A DNA stretch of 64,000 bases from Cryptomeria japonica (taxonomy: Eukaryota; Streptophyta; Pinopsida; Cupressales; Cupressaceae). The notes under the pieces were generated by a model. That model saw only the letters and a list, made by a program, of their open reading frames with translations. It had not been told where the DNA came from and searched no databases. Both the position numbers and the translations under genes were made by a program. The DNA lies in the NCBI RefSeq assembly GCF_030272615.1, contig NC_081408.1, positions 404,045,389 through 404,109,388 of the forward strand. Reading direction: 5' to 3'. Numbering within the stretch: position 1 is the stretch's first letter; each line of letters opens with the position of its first letter. Below are positions 45,040-58,000 of this stretch, in pieces.

Positions 45040-46280
45040 AGTGGATAAGTATTTGCAAGTTGTAAAACACAACACTTCAATTAAGTCATTGCATGCATGG
45101 TTAGATAGATATAATCATGAATATGAAAACCATAACAAATCGACCTATTTCCTTCTTAAAGATGCGAGTATAGACTTGCTCTTGGATTTGTATAAGCAAT
45201 ACCGGTGACTAGACTACACCAAGATGAAGGATTTAATCTATATGAGCACAAGAATAAGCTAAATGTATGCAATATTAAGCTAGATATGAAAAATTAAGCT
45301 AGATGAATGAATATTAAGCTATATGAATTCAAGCAATAATGATTAAACTAAGTATGCAAAGAGCTAAACTAAGATGCAATAATCTCAAAGCACAATATCT
45401 TCAATGACTCCAGAGCAAAAACTGCATAATAACAATAAATCTCCAGGGTGTTTTGAATGAGGGATGAAGGCTAAATTTATAGAGATTCAAAAGAGAGACT
45501 AACGATCAAGATTGATTAGCAATGAGCGGTTAAGATTCCTCAAGAAAAAGCACAATTCAGGATAATTGAAATAATCGAGAGATCAGATTAAGTTAATCTT
45601 GAGATAGATTCCAATTATAGCTTGATTGAATGCATTCAAATTATAAGTCTGAGTTTGCATTGGAGATAAAATTTAGTTGATTCCATGCACTTGAGATAAA
45701 AATAGGTGATTCCATGCACTTTCCTTTAATTTGCTCAAGATTTTTTTTTAAAAAAGGGTCTTTTCAATGCAACTAGACCTCTTTCCTCAAAAGCTTTGAG
45801 TTTTAATTTTAGAGAAAATGATTAATTCAATTTAATTTCTTTTCTTATTTTTCAGGTCATCTCAATTTTTAAAAAAAAGAAATATCTTAAGTTTGATTTC
45901 TTCTCTCAATTTAATTATTTTCTTTTGTTTTCAATTTAACTCTTTCTTTCGCAGATTAATTCCTCTTTTTGTGATAAATCTCTTTTTGTAAAATAATTCC
46001 TTTTTTATGATTAAATGGCAAATTTATTTATTAATTAAATATGCTAGGATATTTAATTAAATAAATAGGATAATTGATCAAAATTATTTACTTGGAATGA
46101 TTTAATTGGTTAAATAAAAATTTAATTAATATAGAGTGATTAACTTGCCATGTAACATTAATGATTGAGAATTAATTAATTAAGTGCTCGAGGTTGATTT
46201 AATTGCCTTTGGTTAGGACCTTGGTGATGTTGTCAAGATTAGGGGCACATGGTTTAGGTGACCATTTTTAGGGTACTACA
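45040..46280 (-). repeat. LTR copy 2 (3' LTR of the Tat-type element)
   Basis: Minus strand start TGTAGTACCCTAAAAATGG (46280), end near 45040. It is homologous to 43230-44494, with small indels and substitutions (offset 1811 bp at one end, 1788 bp at the other). The polypurine tract lies immediately upstream at 46281-46294. The about 545 bp between the two LTR copies (44495-45039) match 46281-46815, so the whole LTR-PPT-internal block is tandemly repeated. Confidence 0.82.
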
Positions 46281-46294
46281 TTTGCCCCTTCTTT
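46281..46294 (-). other. Polypurine tract next to LTR copy 2
   Basis: Minus strand AAAGAAGGGGCAAA sits directly before TGTAGTACCC. It marks the internal/3' LTR border of the large Ty3/gypsy element. Confidence 0.78.
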
Positions 46295-47926
46295 GAATTA
46301 ATATGCGAGCAACACATTGGTTCAAAGAATAGTTGATGTCAAATAGAAATCAGTTCTGAACTTGATGGATCACAAACTGATGAAGAGCGAGATGTTCAGC
46401 TTGATTTGAAGTGATGAAACTGAATAGATTGATTAAAGTGATACCGATCCTAAACTTGATTGAACTAGGACCGATAAAGAGAGAGATACCGTTCTTGAAC
46501 TTGATTGATCAAGAAACGAGCATTGATCTAGAACTTGATTGAACTAGATTGAGCGAGAGAAGCATCTAATTCTGAACTTGATTGAATAAGATTTGATTGA
46601 GCGAAAGATAAAACCGATTCCAAACTTGATTGAACAAGAACCGATTAGCAAGAGAAAGTGTCAAGATTGATTTTGATGTGATGAAACTGAACATCGATTT
46701 AAAGATCGATTCAGATAAGGAAAAAAAATTAATATGCCCCTGGAGATTGCTTTATTTGACATCGAAGAATCTCAACTTGATACGACGTGATTTAGTTAAG
46801 ATGCCCCTAGTAACAAAGTTTAATTGATTTTCTTTGTTTGAAAATATTTTTTGCTCGACTTTAGATGATGATTTGAAAAAATTTCTCAACTTTTGATGAT
46901 GATAATCACTGAAAAGGTGTATGAGTATGCCCCCTCGGGAGGAAATTCGAAAGATATCGAGGGTACAACGATTTTAGGCAATTTTTAGTGATGATAATTA
47001 TTTGAGCACAAAGATTCATGTTGAAGATTAAAAAGAGAATCGGAAATGAATTGAGAATTTTGAGATTTAAAATTGAGTGCAAAATGATTTGAAATTGACT
47101 TGAGGATGAAAGTGCTAAGAGGTCAACGTCGTGAAATTTTGACTAGAGAATTGATGTCAAATTTCGATTTCGATCCCGAAAATGGACTTAGGACAGTTGA
47201 TGTAGCTTAGGGTACAAGTTTTACGTCCATCAAAGCAAGTTTAAAAATTAGGGTTTGGGTTATATAAGGGGTTCAATGTGTCATTTTCAATTCATTGTTA
47301 CCTCTCAAAGTTAAAATTTGAAAAACCCTCCTGTGAAGAAAAATGACAATTCTGATTCAGGAGCATCGATTCGAGCACCAAAGATGACATAATCGACCAC
47401 AGAACTACGACCCAGCAATAAGTGATCAATCTTTAGCTTGTGCGTTTCTTAATTTTTTAATTTTTTTGTTGAATTTTTGCATTTTTTATTTCATTCAAAG
47501 TTGTTGTCATCGTTTTATCATGTGATTCGTGACCATTTATCGTACGAGTATCTGTCATTTTTTGTTTAGTTGTATGGACATATAGGGTTTGTCATCTGGT
47601 GTTATCCCATGAATCATTTGATAGTGTTCTTATAAGACCATTTAGTCATGCTAGAGGATATAGTTTGTCATATGAGAATGTTTACTCATGCGGGGTGTAA
47701 TATTTGCTTGTATGAGTTTCTGCTTGTCAATGGAAACTCGTATTAAAAAACAAGCATTTTTTAGAATATAAACAACAATTTTTTATTTTGAATGTTGTAT
47801 ATTTGGATTCGTGAGCATGTTTAACATATTTTTAGAGGAAATTTGATCACGTGCTGATAATTTGTATGTTCAATTTTGCAGATTCGGTTGCCGGATATTC
47901 AGTTTTAGTGTACATTCTTGTGGACG
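46295..47926. other. Non-coding internal region between 3' LTR and PMD ORF
   Basis: The first about 520 bp match the spacer between the two LTR copies (repeated AACTTGATTGAACAAGAATC-like words). The rest leads into the antisense PMD ORF, with a TTTTGCAG acceptor-like site near 47880. The upstream sequence may contain a 5' exon, but none was identified. Confidence 0.45.
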
Positions 47927-49689
47927 ATGAGGCTTGTTCATGAGTTATCAGATGTAGAGAGAGCTCATATTGGTTGTGTGGATTAGGATACCTATTACAA
48001 ATGCTTGATATCCGTGTGAATCACGGTATGCTAACTGCTTTAGTCGAGCGTTTTCATTTGGAGCATAACACCTTTCATTTACCAGTTGGAGAGATGACCA
48101 TCACGTTGGAGGATATATATAGGATTTTGAGGATTTTGTTCACTGGAGACAAGGTTGATTATGATTCTACTCAACGACCAGGTGTTTTGGCATTGAGATG
48201 GATATTCCATGACGAGACTATTCTCGAACACGCTATTACGTGGGATGATTTGATGAGCAGATATGGCGCACAGTACCCTCTGGCTTGCATTTTGGCAGGT
48301 ATGATTGGTTGTTTTGTGATGCATGATAGAGGACAACGTGGATTTCTATGTGGTTGGGGCAGAATGCTTGAGAGGTTGCTGACTCATCCCATGAGATTAG
48401 GGTGGGGATCATGTTTACTTGCTCATATGTATCATGAGATGCACGAGATTGTGTATTGGGAGGGGAAGAGCATGGCAGCAAGTGTTTTAGTTTTATAGAT
48501 ATGGGCATGGGAGCACATCCCAGTATGCAGACCTATTGTAGATGATTCGCGGGAGGCGCACTAGCCTATTGTATGTCGTTATTCAGGTTATGTTACTCAG
48601 CACCACCTGGGCAAGATTGACTATTGGAGGAGGCAGTTGGATGACTTGATTGTTGTAGTATGGAGACCGTATAGGGGTCTAGAGCTATGGTACGATTGGA
48701 GAGCTCAGACGAAGGACATGTTCATGAATCAACCTCTCATTCGTAGATTAGTATCTATCATTGAGCAATTTGTAGTATCTAGGGTGATGAGACAATATGG
48801 GAGACCGCAAAGTATATCCCAGGAGTTCACAACCTATGCTCGATATGGGGAGGAGGAGAGACGAGGATGGGCACTGAGACTGTCATATGCGCTGAGCATG
48901 CAGGAGTTAGCGGGTTTATAGCCGCAGAGATAGGATTACTTAGAGGATGTAGCAGACACAGGAGCATTGCCCTAGTATAGAGATTGGTTTCAGAGATATC
49001 CTTTTCCTCGATTTACAGATTCGGGAGAGCATGCACCTCTTATAGAGGAGGTTGAGGATGATGCACCAGCACAGGCACAGGTACCAGGTCAGGTACAGGG
49101 ATGAGGGCAGGTACAGGGACATAGAGCAGATGTACCTAGGCGGGCAGGAGGTGATCCTAGTGCTAGTAGCAGCAGGGTACCAACGGGACTTAGACAGCGA
49201 CGGAGAGGGGAGGGTGGATCCTTAGGACCTGTTGGGGTTGAGGCTAGTAGTGCTAGGGCAGCAAAGGTTGGAGATGAGGAGGAGAGAGTGGCTCCTAGGT
49301 AGGTTAGGTAGCAAAGAGATGAGCAGGGAGGTGGAGAGGGAGATGTTGGGAGAGAGCAGGGAGTACCAAATGTAGTACGATCTTTGAGATCGAGGTTGAC
49401 AGGTTTGCAGTCACAGTTGATAGTGGCGCAGACATAGCTTGCAGAGTGAGACCGACATCTTGCAGAGGTCAGAGCAGAGTGTGATGCTCTTCAGCGAGAG
49501 GTTTTGCATCAGACGAGTCAATCAGCCTATTATATCGTAGCTTATAGTGTAGCGGTCCCAGTAGTGCAACAGGTTGTTCTATATTCTCAGTATATGGTTC
49601 AATCTGAGGGAGCTATGGCACCCAGACATGACGTCAGTCAGTAGGCAGCACCTCCTCCACCTAGCGATCAGGGAGAGGCAAAGAGCTAG
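47927..49689 (+). pseudogene. Plant mobile domain (PMD, aminotransferase-like) ORF, antisense to pol, 11 internal stops
   Basis: PMD (PF10536) proteins occur in plant transposons and in the MAIL1/MAIN family; their biochemical role is unsettled. The conserved N-terminal part reads LTALVERFHLEHNTFHLPVG, then EMTITLEDIYRILRI, followed by RGFLCGWGRMLERLLTHPMR, WAWEHIPVCRP and YWRRQLDD. A basic/acidic tail and a coiled-coil-like stretch near 49430-49500 follow. A one-base deletion near 47980 separates ELSDVERAHIG from the main frame. From there the frame is unbroken by indels to TAG 49687, yet it contains 11 internal stops: TAG at 48496, 48562, 48919, 48931, 48973, 49300, 49309, 49435 and 49642, TGA at 49102 and 49447, and no TAA. 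Each could come from CAG or CGA by one C-to-T change. It lies opposite to the host retroelement. Confidence 0.85.
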
Positions 49690-51299
49690 ACTTGTTATAT
49701 CTCCTAGATTTTGTTATATATCTCATTTTTGTAGCCCATACGATTCTTGCTCTGATGAGATTTTGTATATGACAGTTGATATCATTTGTACTCTGAGACA
49801 CTGAGATTATGATGATATATACAAGCTCTTGATTTGATTTCATTGTATTTGTGTTGATTGATTATGAGATGTCTTTCTATATCATTTATTCTATATGTAT
49901 GCATATCTTTTCAATATGGATGTATGTAATGCAGATGAATATTAATGTTTTTTTTATATATATCTTTTCTATATGCAAATAAATGATGAAAATGAGTAAC
50001 TAATAATGCAAACGTTTATTTTTCATGCAATAATATGAATGTAAATAAGTATATAATGAAATGTATGGATCTATGTAAGATGCTCATGTATGCAGATAAC
50101 ATCTCAATACACAAGTACTCGATCGGAGAAATGATGATAAAAAAGATACCACTTAGTTGAGAAATCACAACTGCTTCAGACTCTCATTCAATAGATAAAG
50201 AGCTCATTGTTATCATGCCGAAATCACTCAAAATCCATAAAATTTAGAATGAATGCAACCTAAACGTAGTCACTAGATTTGGTATGCTTAATTTTCATCA
50301 CTGAGTGTTTTACAAATACAACAAGCAAAACAGAGTCCCTTCTTTTTCGTATGCAATATTAATTAGCTTGTCCGCAATGACCCTTTTTTCATTCATATCC
50401 TTGGACAAATTACGCATGCATCTGTATTGCACATTAAAGAAATTCCCTCAAAATAGACAAAGAAGTGACTCCAACCTCCTCGTAGCATACAAATAAGGCG
50501 AGGCGAGGTATGTGTGGCGATTTCACTTTGATGTGAAGGCACTTATCACAAACACCCAGTTGATTAGATGTTTCTAGATCATCGGATTCATTCCTACAAG
50601 CAGAAAACAAAGAAAAGTATTATGCCCCCAATCCTTGCTCCTTTCAGTCAAGATAGACTTCCTCGAGTTACTCAAAGGGAATAATAATCAAAAACCAATT
50701 TAAAAAGATAACATGCAAATAAAATTTCAATCATATATCAAATAGTTTAAAGATTGTTTTCAGTAGTCTTGTTTTGCCTGTTTACTCAGTGATAAAACTC
50801 TTCAGTAGTTTGGAGACAGGTGATTGACTCAGATTGGATGACCTGATACTACTGACACAAAGATGACTTGGTTGATATTGCTTAGGACATATAAATTGAT
50901 CAGTCGATTACCCTAAGACTAGGACATTGATCGGTTTCAAGCCATGAGGGTTCCAAAAGAACCAGGATGTCACAAAAGTGACTAAAAGATATGTACAAGT
51001 GAAGAAAAAGATGCAGGAAAGCGGGAATGAAAAACGGGAAATGCCAAGTTTGCGTTGATAGATGGAGCGCTTGAGTACAAGAGGTGCCTGTTTACCAGGT
51101 TTTCACCTGCTTGGCAAAGATCCTTTCTCTTTTTTTACCAAGGTGCCTATTTACCAGGTTTTCACCAAGGCATTTGATTTTTTATTTTTTTTATTTTTTA
51201 TTTTTTTTATTTTTTTGAACTTTGTGATTTTTTAGCTATATAGTTTGCTCAAGTAGAGAATACTAAGTGAAGAATTTCTTCAAGTGGATGGTTTTGATC
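49690..51299. other. Non-coding region between PMD ORF and integrase
   Basis: No ORF recognised. It has a long A/T-biased run (51179-51220) and a duplicated word GTGCCTRTTTACCAGGTTTT near 51085 and 51142. This is the Tat element's internal non-coding part, where transcription of pol (minus) and PMD (plus) would converge. Confidence 0.5.
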
Positions 51300-52400
51300 G
51301 GTTCGCGAAGTTGTTCTCCTTTTGGTGTTGAGAGTTGATAGGCATTAGAGCCAAAGACTGTAGTAATGATGTAGGGACCCAACTAGTTGGGTTCAAGCTT
51401 CCCTTTGTTGTCTCGAAACTATTGATTTTTAGGATTTTCTCTCAAAACAAGGTCACAAGCCTGAAATTCTCTTTGTCGAGCTTTATTGTTATAACATCTA
51501 GACATTCTCTTTTGGTAGGCTCTCAAATGATCAAACGCCATTTGTCGTCGTTCATCCAACAACTCAAGTTCTTGCAGTCTAGATATTTTGTAGTCTTCTT
51601 CAGTAACAAGACCTTGAAAAGAAACTCTTAAAGAAGATATTTCCACCTCAACAGGCAAGACTGCTTCAGACCCATACACCAAAGAAAAAGGTGTAGCCCC
51701 AATAGGTGTTCTGACACTTGTTCTATAAGTCCATAGTGCGGGATTGAGCTGCAGATGCTAATCCTTTCCAGATTTATTTACTGTTTTGTGTAAGATAGTT
51801 AGCAATTTTTTGTTAGATGCTTCAGCTTGTCCATTACCTTGAGGGTAGTATATGGATGACCAGTGCTATTTGATTTTGAACTTTTCATAGAGCTCATCTA
51901 GATCTTTGTTTTTGAACTGCCCTCCATTGTTAGTCACAATCGAAGAAGGTATCCCATATCTGCAAATGATATAGTTAAGGATGAATAGAGCTACTTGTTT
52001 ACCGGTTGCTTTGATTAGCGGAACCGCTTCAACCCACTTAGTGAAGTACTCAATGGCAGTTATAATAAACTTGTTTAAATTAGATGATGCAGGATATATT
52101 TGGCCAATGAGGTCAAATGCCCATTATTGAAAAGGTCAATGTGTGATGAAAGGTATGAGATCCCTTGCTGGAGCATGTATGAGGTTCCCATGTAGCTGAC
52201 ATTTCTCACAAGTTTTAGCAATTTTTATAGCATCTATCTCCATGTTTGGCTAGTAGTAGCCAACCCTTAGCAGTTTTTGAGCTAAAGTAAGATCGTTTGA
52301 ATGAGAACCACAAATACCTTCATGGACTTCGGATAATGCACGTTGGGACTCTTCAGTTTCTAGACACCTAAGCAAAGTACTATCCAAACTTCACCTATAT
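51300..52400 (-). pseudogene. Tat element integrase (decayed)
   Basis: The enzyme inserts element cDNA into host DNA. The zinc-binding region lies near 52330-52220 (HEGICGSHS...CEKCQLHG). In the catalytic core the first Asp is in AFDLIGQIYP, the second is replaced in VTNNGGQF (normally DNGG, so D to N at about 51940), and the Glu is retained in GNGQAEASNK. The C-terminal part is the open stretch 51682-51419 (YGSEAVLPVEVE, ELLDERRQMAFDHL, FQACDLVLRENPKNQ). Several stops (for example in the THxPFQ region) are consistent with TGG or CAG transitions. It is inactive as read because of the Asp change and the stops. Confidence 0.85.
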
Positions 52401-53015
52401 AAATCGTTAGCGATGATGACATACCATGAAGCATTTCGAATAAGGTTTATTTTCTCATTATGGGTAAGATTAATAGGAATAATTTGGTCATGCAAGTAAG
52501 AGTAAATGTGGCTATAGCGAGATGAATCATGTCCAATAATATAACAGACCATCTGGGACTCATGAGAATCATAAGCAGGATAATGTAACTCTTTCACCAG
52601 GAATTCAAAGCGGAACTCGAATTCTTGTAGCTGTGGTATAGACGCCAAGGTAGCCATAGCATCAGCTGCTCTGTTTGCTGATCTGGGAATCTGTTGAAAT
52701 GATACAAATGTAAAGTATTTCTTGAGATCATCAACCATTCTCTTATAAGGCATCATTTTCTCATCCCGAGTTTGATATATATCATTGATTTGGTTGATAA
52801 TCAGCTGAGAGTCTTCATAGATGTATAACTCAACAACCTTCCATTCGATAGCCAGTTTGATACCATTTACCAAAGCTTCATATTCTGCAATATTGTTTAT
52901 GCATGGAAAGATAATTTTGTAAGCCTTTGGGATTGAATATCTTTTGAGGAGTGATAAAAAGTATTCCAGCACCAGAACCATGTTGAGTGAAAGACCCATC
53001 AAAGAACATTTTCCA
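52391..53015 (-). pseudogene. Second, archaeal-type RNase H domain (Tat signature)
   Basis: Starts at WKMFFDGSFTQHGSGAGI (about 53015). After a frameshift near 52950 it continues with NNIAEYEALVNGIKLA, ELYIYEDSQLIINQI and NRAADAMATLAS. The catalytic residues D (DGS), E (AEYEAL), D (YEDSQ) and D (AADAMA) are all present. An additional domain of this type after the retroviral-type RNase H is characteristic of Tat-lineage Ty3/gypsy elements. It would cut RNA in RNA-DNA hybrids. Confidence 0.85.
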
Positions 53016-53850
53016 TGATCGCCGAGCAAGGTGCATGACGGATTCATCCAGAAATTCTATGTGCAAAGGTTGATTGTCTTCAAGTGGAGCATCAACAAGT
53101 TGATCTGCAATGACCTGTCCCTTGATAACTTTGCATTTTATATATTCAATATCAAATTCTGTAAGAACAATGACCCATTTAGCCAATCTTCCTATAAGTG
53201 TTGCTTTGCTGAGAAGGTATTTGAGCAGATCAATCTTAGCCACTAGCTTAATAGAATGTGCTAGCATGTAGTTTCTTAATTTTTGTGATGAAAAGACCAA
53301 TGCCAAACAAAATTTCTCTATGATAGTATAGTTCATCTCATAGGACACCAAGGTCCTGCTGATATAATATATAGCTCTTTCCTTTTTATTCTCATCCTGT
53401 TGTGCCAAGAGTGCCCCCCATGATGTATTTGTAGCTAATATGTAGAGAATCAAGGGCTTGCCTTGAATTGGTGGCATCAATATAGGTGGATTAGAAAGAT
53501 ATTCCTTGTTTTGTTTTAGATGTTGTTCACAACCTTCATTCCAGTTGTATTTGACTCCTTTTCGTAATGCCTTTATGAATGGTTGAGCCTTATCTGCTAA
53601 CTGAGAAATAAAGCATCTTATTGATTGGAGGCATCCTTGTAAAATTCTCAATTGATTGACATTCTTTGGAGGTGGCATTTCCATGATAGCCTTAAATTTT
53701 ATGGATCCACTTCAATTCCTTTCGTTGAAACAATATATCCTAGGAGCTTACCAGATGTAACCCCAAATGCACATTTCTTGGGATTTAATCTGAGTTTGAA
53801 TTTTTCCATCCTGTCTAATATTGGACCTAGTTTTGATAGATGTGTTGATC
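53016..53850 (-). pseudogene. RT 3' part, connection and RNase H of the Tat element
   Basis: It begins immediately outside the 5.8-kb insert with THLSKLGPILDRMEKFKLRL and NPKKCAFGVTSGKLLGYIVS, then EMPPPKNVNQLRILQGCLQ (RT thumb and connection). The RNase H region follows (GALLAQQDENKKERAIYYIS, YEMNYTIIEKFCLALV, KGQVIADQLVDAPLE). It continues the RT whose YVDD half lies at 59664-60369. One frame change occurs near 53690. Confidence 0.85.
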
Positions 53851-53854
53851 TTTT

Positions 53855-53903
53855 GGGTACCTGCAAGAAGTTGTGTCCACTTTTTGGCCAAAAAGTGGAA
53901 GTT
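53855..53903. repeat. Left terminal inverted repeat of the 5.8-kb element
   Basis: GGGTACCTGCAAGAAGTTGT, then GTCCACTTTTTGGCC and AAAAAGTGGAAGTTTT. This arm also contains its own small inverted repeat (CCACTTTTT...AAAAAGTGG) that the right arm lacks. Confidence 0.85.
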
Positions 53904-54724
53904 TTTTCCCATTTTTTCAATTTAATCCTGTTTGACCTAAAGATTTGAGGCACCTAAAGAATGAATCTTGAAAAAAAAATTGTACTAGAAAATGTAGTGC
54001 TCGAAGTCTACTTTCCAATTATGTAATTTTTTTTAATACCCAGATCTTAAAAATGAAGTTTGAATAGGCATTACTAAAACCTATAGTTTAAAAGTCACTT
54101 TTCAGGACCATACCATGGCCATTTACGACAAGCATAATTTGACCTAAATGAAATTATTTTTATAAATCCTTTTGGGAAAAGATCTATAACTTACTCACCT
54201 TTGATGAGAATATTTTTTAATAATTTTTTTCTGCATATTTTTTTTTTGTTAATTTTTTATTGGGCATAATCATTGTTTTGAAAAATTCTTGTGTATGGCA
54301 AGCATAATTTGACCTAAACTTAACATTTTTTTATTTTTTTTAAACTCTATAGAATTGTCTGTAGTTTGATGCCGAATAATTTTTTCTTCAAAAAACTTAG
54401 AGACAAAAAAGTTATCAAAAAACTAAAAAACCATGTTATTTCGCATTTATGGACCTCTTTCATTAGTAATTATTTTTAAAATAAAAATATTGATCCATTT
54501 TTTTAAAAATTACATATTTTGAATCTAGACAGTCTAAACTATAATGGGTTTTCATTGTTTCTGAAATTTTGGTGTTCAAATATATTTTTGAAGTCATTAT
54601 TTTATATGAAGATTGATTTGACCTTCAAGTTGCAGGTCAAACCAGGTCCAAGCCAAAGGGTCGTCTCTCCAAGCCATTTCCCAAGCCAAAATTGAAGCTA
54701 CAACCGAACCAAAGTTTCAAATTT

Positions 54725-54840
54725 TTAGAAACGAGATCTCGTTTACGAAACGGGATCCCGTTTCATTTTTTAAAATAATTAAAAACACATTTAGCAAATG
54801 GGATCCTGTTTCAAAAACAAAATGGGATCCCATTTCCTTT
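54725..54840. repeat. Left subterminal palindrome cluster
   Basis: Contains GAAACGAGATCTCGTTT, GAAACGGGATCCCGTTTC (perfect 18-bp palindrome), AAATGGGATCCTGTTTC and AAATGGGATCCCATTTC within about 110 bp, followed by a poly-T run. Mirrors the cluster at 59480-59583. Confidence 0.9.
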
Positions 54841-55069
54841 TTTTTTTTTTTTTTTTTTTTAAATAAACTATATATACATTTATTTTTTCTTTTTTTTTAA
54901 ATTTTTTTTTAAAAACAAACTATATATACATGAAATATAACATTTAAGTTTAAGTCACATTTCCCTTTGCCTTTTTCCTTTCTTATACTTTAAGTTATAT
55001 TTCATGTATATATTGGCAGGATGTTTGAGAGTGGTTTCAGATCTCTAGGAGTTATAATACAGGTTCTAG

Positions 55070-58000
55070 ATTTTAAAAGATCTTATAATTGTGACGTAAT
55101 AGGACCTATAATGTCATAATACAACCTATTATGTCATAATAGGTCCCATTATGACATTATAGGTCCTATTGTGTCATAATAGGTCCTATTGTGACATAAT
55201 ACAACCTATTAAGTCATAATAGGTCCTATTGTGACATAATACGACATATTAAGTCATAATAGGTCCTATTGTGACATAATACGATCTATTAAGTCAGAAT
55301 AGGTCCTATTGTGACATAATACGACCTATTAAGTCATAATTGGTCCTATTATGTCATACGACCCCTCAAAAGAACCTATTATGACATTATACCTCTTACT
55401 AGGATCTATTGTGACTTAAGACCCCTTAGTAGGACCTATTATGTCATAATAGGTCCTATAATGTCATAAGACCCCTTAAGAGGACATGTCATGTCATAAT
55501 AGGTCCTATTATGTCATAAGACCCCTTAAGAGAGCGTATTATGACATTATACCCCTTAGTAGGATCTATTGAAAGATATTATGTCATAATAGGACTGATT
55601 GTGACATAATAGGACCTATGATGACATAATAGGTCATATTATGTCATCATAGATCCTATTATGACATCATAGGTCATATTATGTCATAAAAGCCCTTAAG
55701 AGGACCTATTATGACTTTATACCCCTTCGTAGGACTTGTTAAGGGGTATTATGTCATTAAAGGACCTTTTGTGACATAATAGGACCTATAATGTCATAAT
55801 GTGACTTATTATGTCATAATAGGTCTCATTGTGACATAATAGGACCTATAATGTCATAATGTGACTTATTATGTCATAATAGGTCTCATTGTGACATAAT
55901 AGGTCCTTTTGAGTCATAATAGGTCCTATTATGTCATAAGACCCCTTAAGGGGACCTATTATGACACTATACCTCTTACTAGGACCCATTATGACATAAG
56001 ACCCCATAGTAGGACCTATTATGACATAATATAATCGATTATCACATAATAGGACTTATTATGTCATACATGTCCTATAATGTCATAAGACCCCTTAAGA
56101 GAACCCGTCATGTCATAATTGGTCCTATTATGTCATAAGACCCCTTAAGAGGACCCATTATAACATTATGCCCCTTAGTAGGACCTGTTAAAGGGTATAT
56201 GTCATAAAAGGAATAGGATCTATGATGATGTAATAGGTCTTATTATGTCATCGTAGGTCCTATTATGACATCATAAGTCATATTATGTCATAAAACCCCT
56301 TAAGAGGACCTATTATGACTTTATACCCCTTACTAGGACATTTGAAGGGGTATTATGTCACAATAGGACCTATTGCGACATAATATGACCTATTATGTCA
56401 TAATAGGTCTCATTGTGACATAATAGGTCTTTTTGTGTCATAATAGGTCATTTTGTGTCATAATAGGTCCTATTATGTCATAAGACCCCTTAAGAGGACC
56501 TATTATGACACTATACCTCTTACTAGGACCTATTATGACATAAGACCCTTGCGTAGGACCTATTATGACATAATAGGATCAATTATCACATAATAGGACC
56601 TATTATGTCATATAGGTCCTATAATGTCATAAGACCCCTTAAGAGAACCTGTCATGTCATAATTGGTCCTATTATGTCATAAGACCCCTTAAGAGGACCT
56701 ATTATGACACTATACCTCTTACTAGGACCTATTATGACATAAGACCCTTGCGTAGGACCTATTATGACATAATAGGATCGATTATCACATAATAGGACGT
56801 ATTATGTCATATAGGTCCTATAATGTCATAAGACCCCTTAAGAGAACCTGTCATGTCATAATTGGTCCTATTATGTCATAAGACCCCTTAAGAGGACCTA
56901 TTATAACATTATGCCCCTTAGTAGGACCTGTTAAAGGGTATTATGTCATAAAAAGACCAATAATGACATAATAGGATCTATGTTGATGTAATAGGTCCTA
57001 TTATGTCATCGTAGGTCCTATTATGACATCATAGGTCATATTATGTCATAAAACCCCTTAAGAAGACCTATTATGACTTTATACGTCTTACTAGGACATG
57101 TTAAGGGGTATAATGTCATAATAGGACCTATAATGTCATAATACGACCTATTATGTCATAAGACCCCTTAAGAGGATCTATTATGACATAAGACCCCTTA
57201 GTAGGACCTATTATCACACATGTAGAGAAAGATAAGTTGGTTGGAAGAGAGAGATGGTACGTTTAGAGAGAATTGAGGGGTATTATGTCATAACAGGACG
57301 TATTGTGACATAATAGGACCTATAATGTCATAATACGATCTATTATATCATAATAGGTCCTGTTGTGACATGATAGGTCTTGTTGTGACATAATAGGTCA
57401 TGTTATGTCATAATAGGTCCTATTGTGACATAATACGACCTATTATGTCATAATAGGTCCTATTGTGTCATAATAGGTCCTATTATGTCATAAGACCCCT
57501 CAAGAAGACCTATTATTGCATTATACCTCTTACTAGGACCTATTATAACATAAGACCCCTTAGTAGGACCTATTATGACATAATAAGATCGATTATCACA
57601 TAATATGACCTATTATGTCATAATAGGTCCTATTATGTCATAATGGGTCCTATTATGTCATAATTGGACCTATTGTGTCATAATAGGTCCTATTATGTCA
57701 TAATAGGACCTATTATGTCATAAGACCCCTTAAGAGGACCTATTATGACATTATACCTCTTACTAGGACCTATTATGACATAAGTCGGGCCTTAGTAGAA
57801 CATATTATGACATAATAGGTCATATAATGTCATAAGACCCCTTAAGAGAACCTGTCATGTCATAATAGGTCCTATTATGTCACAAGACCCCTTAAGAGGA
57901 CCTATTATGACATTATACCCTTTAGTATGACCCGTTGAAGGGTATTATGTCATAATAAGACTAATAATGACATAATAGGGTCTATGATGATGTAATAGGT

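Noticed and set aside
53699-53953. Minus-strand ORF start MPQIFRSNRIKLKKWEK as an RT N-terminal extension
   Set aside because: These residues come from the left end of the 5.8-kb insert. True RT sequence begins at the TTTT duplication (53850).
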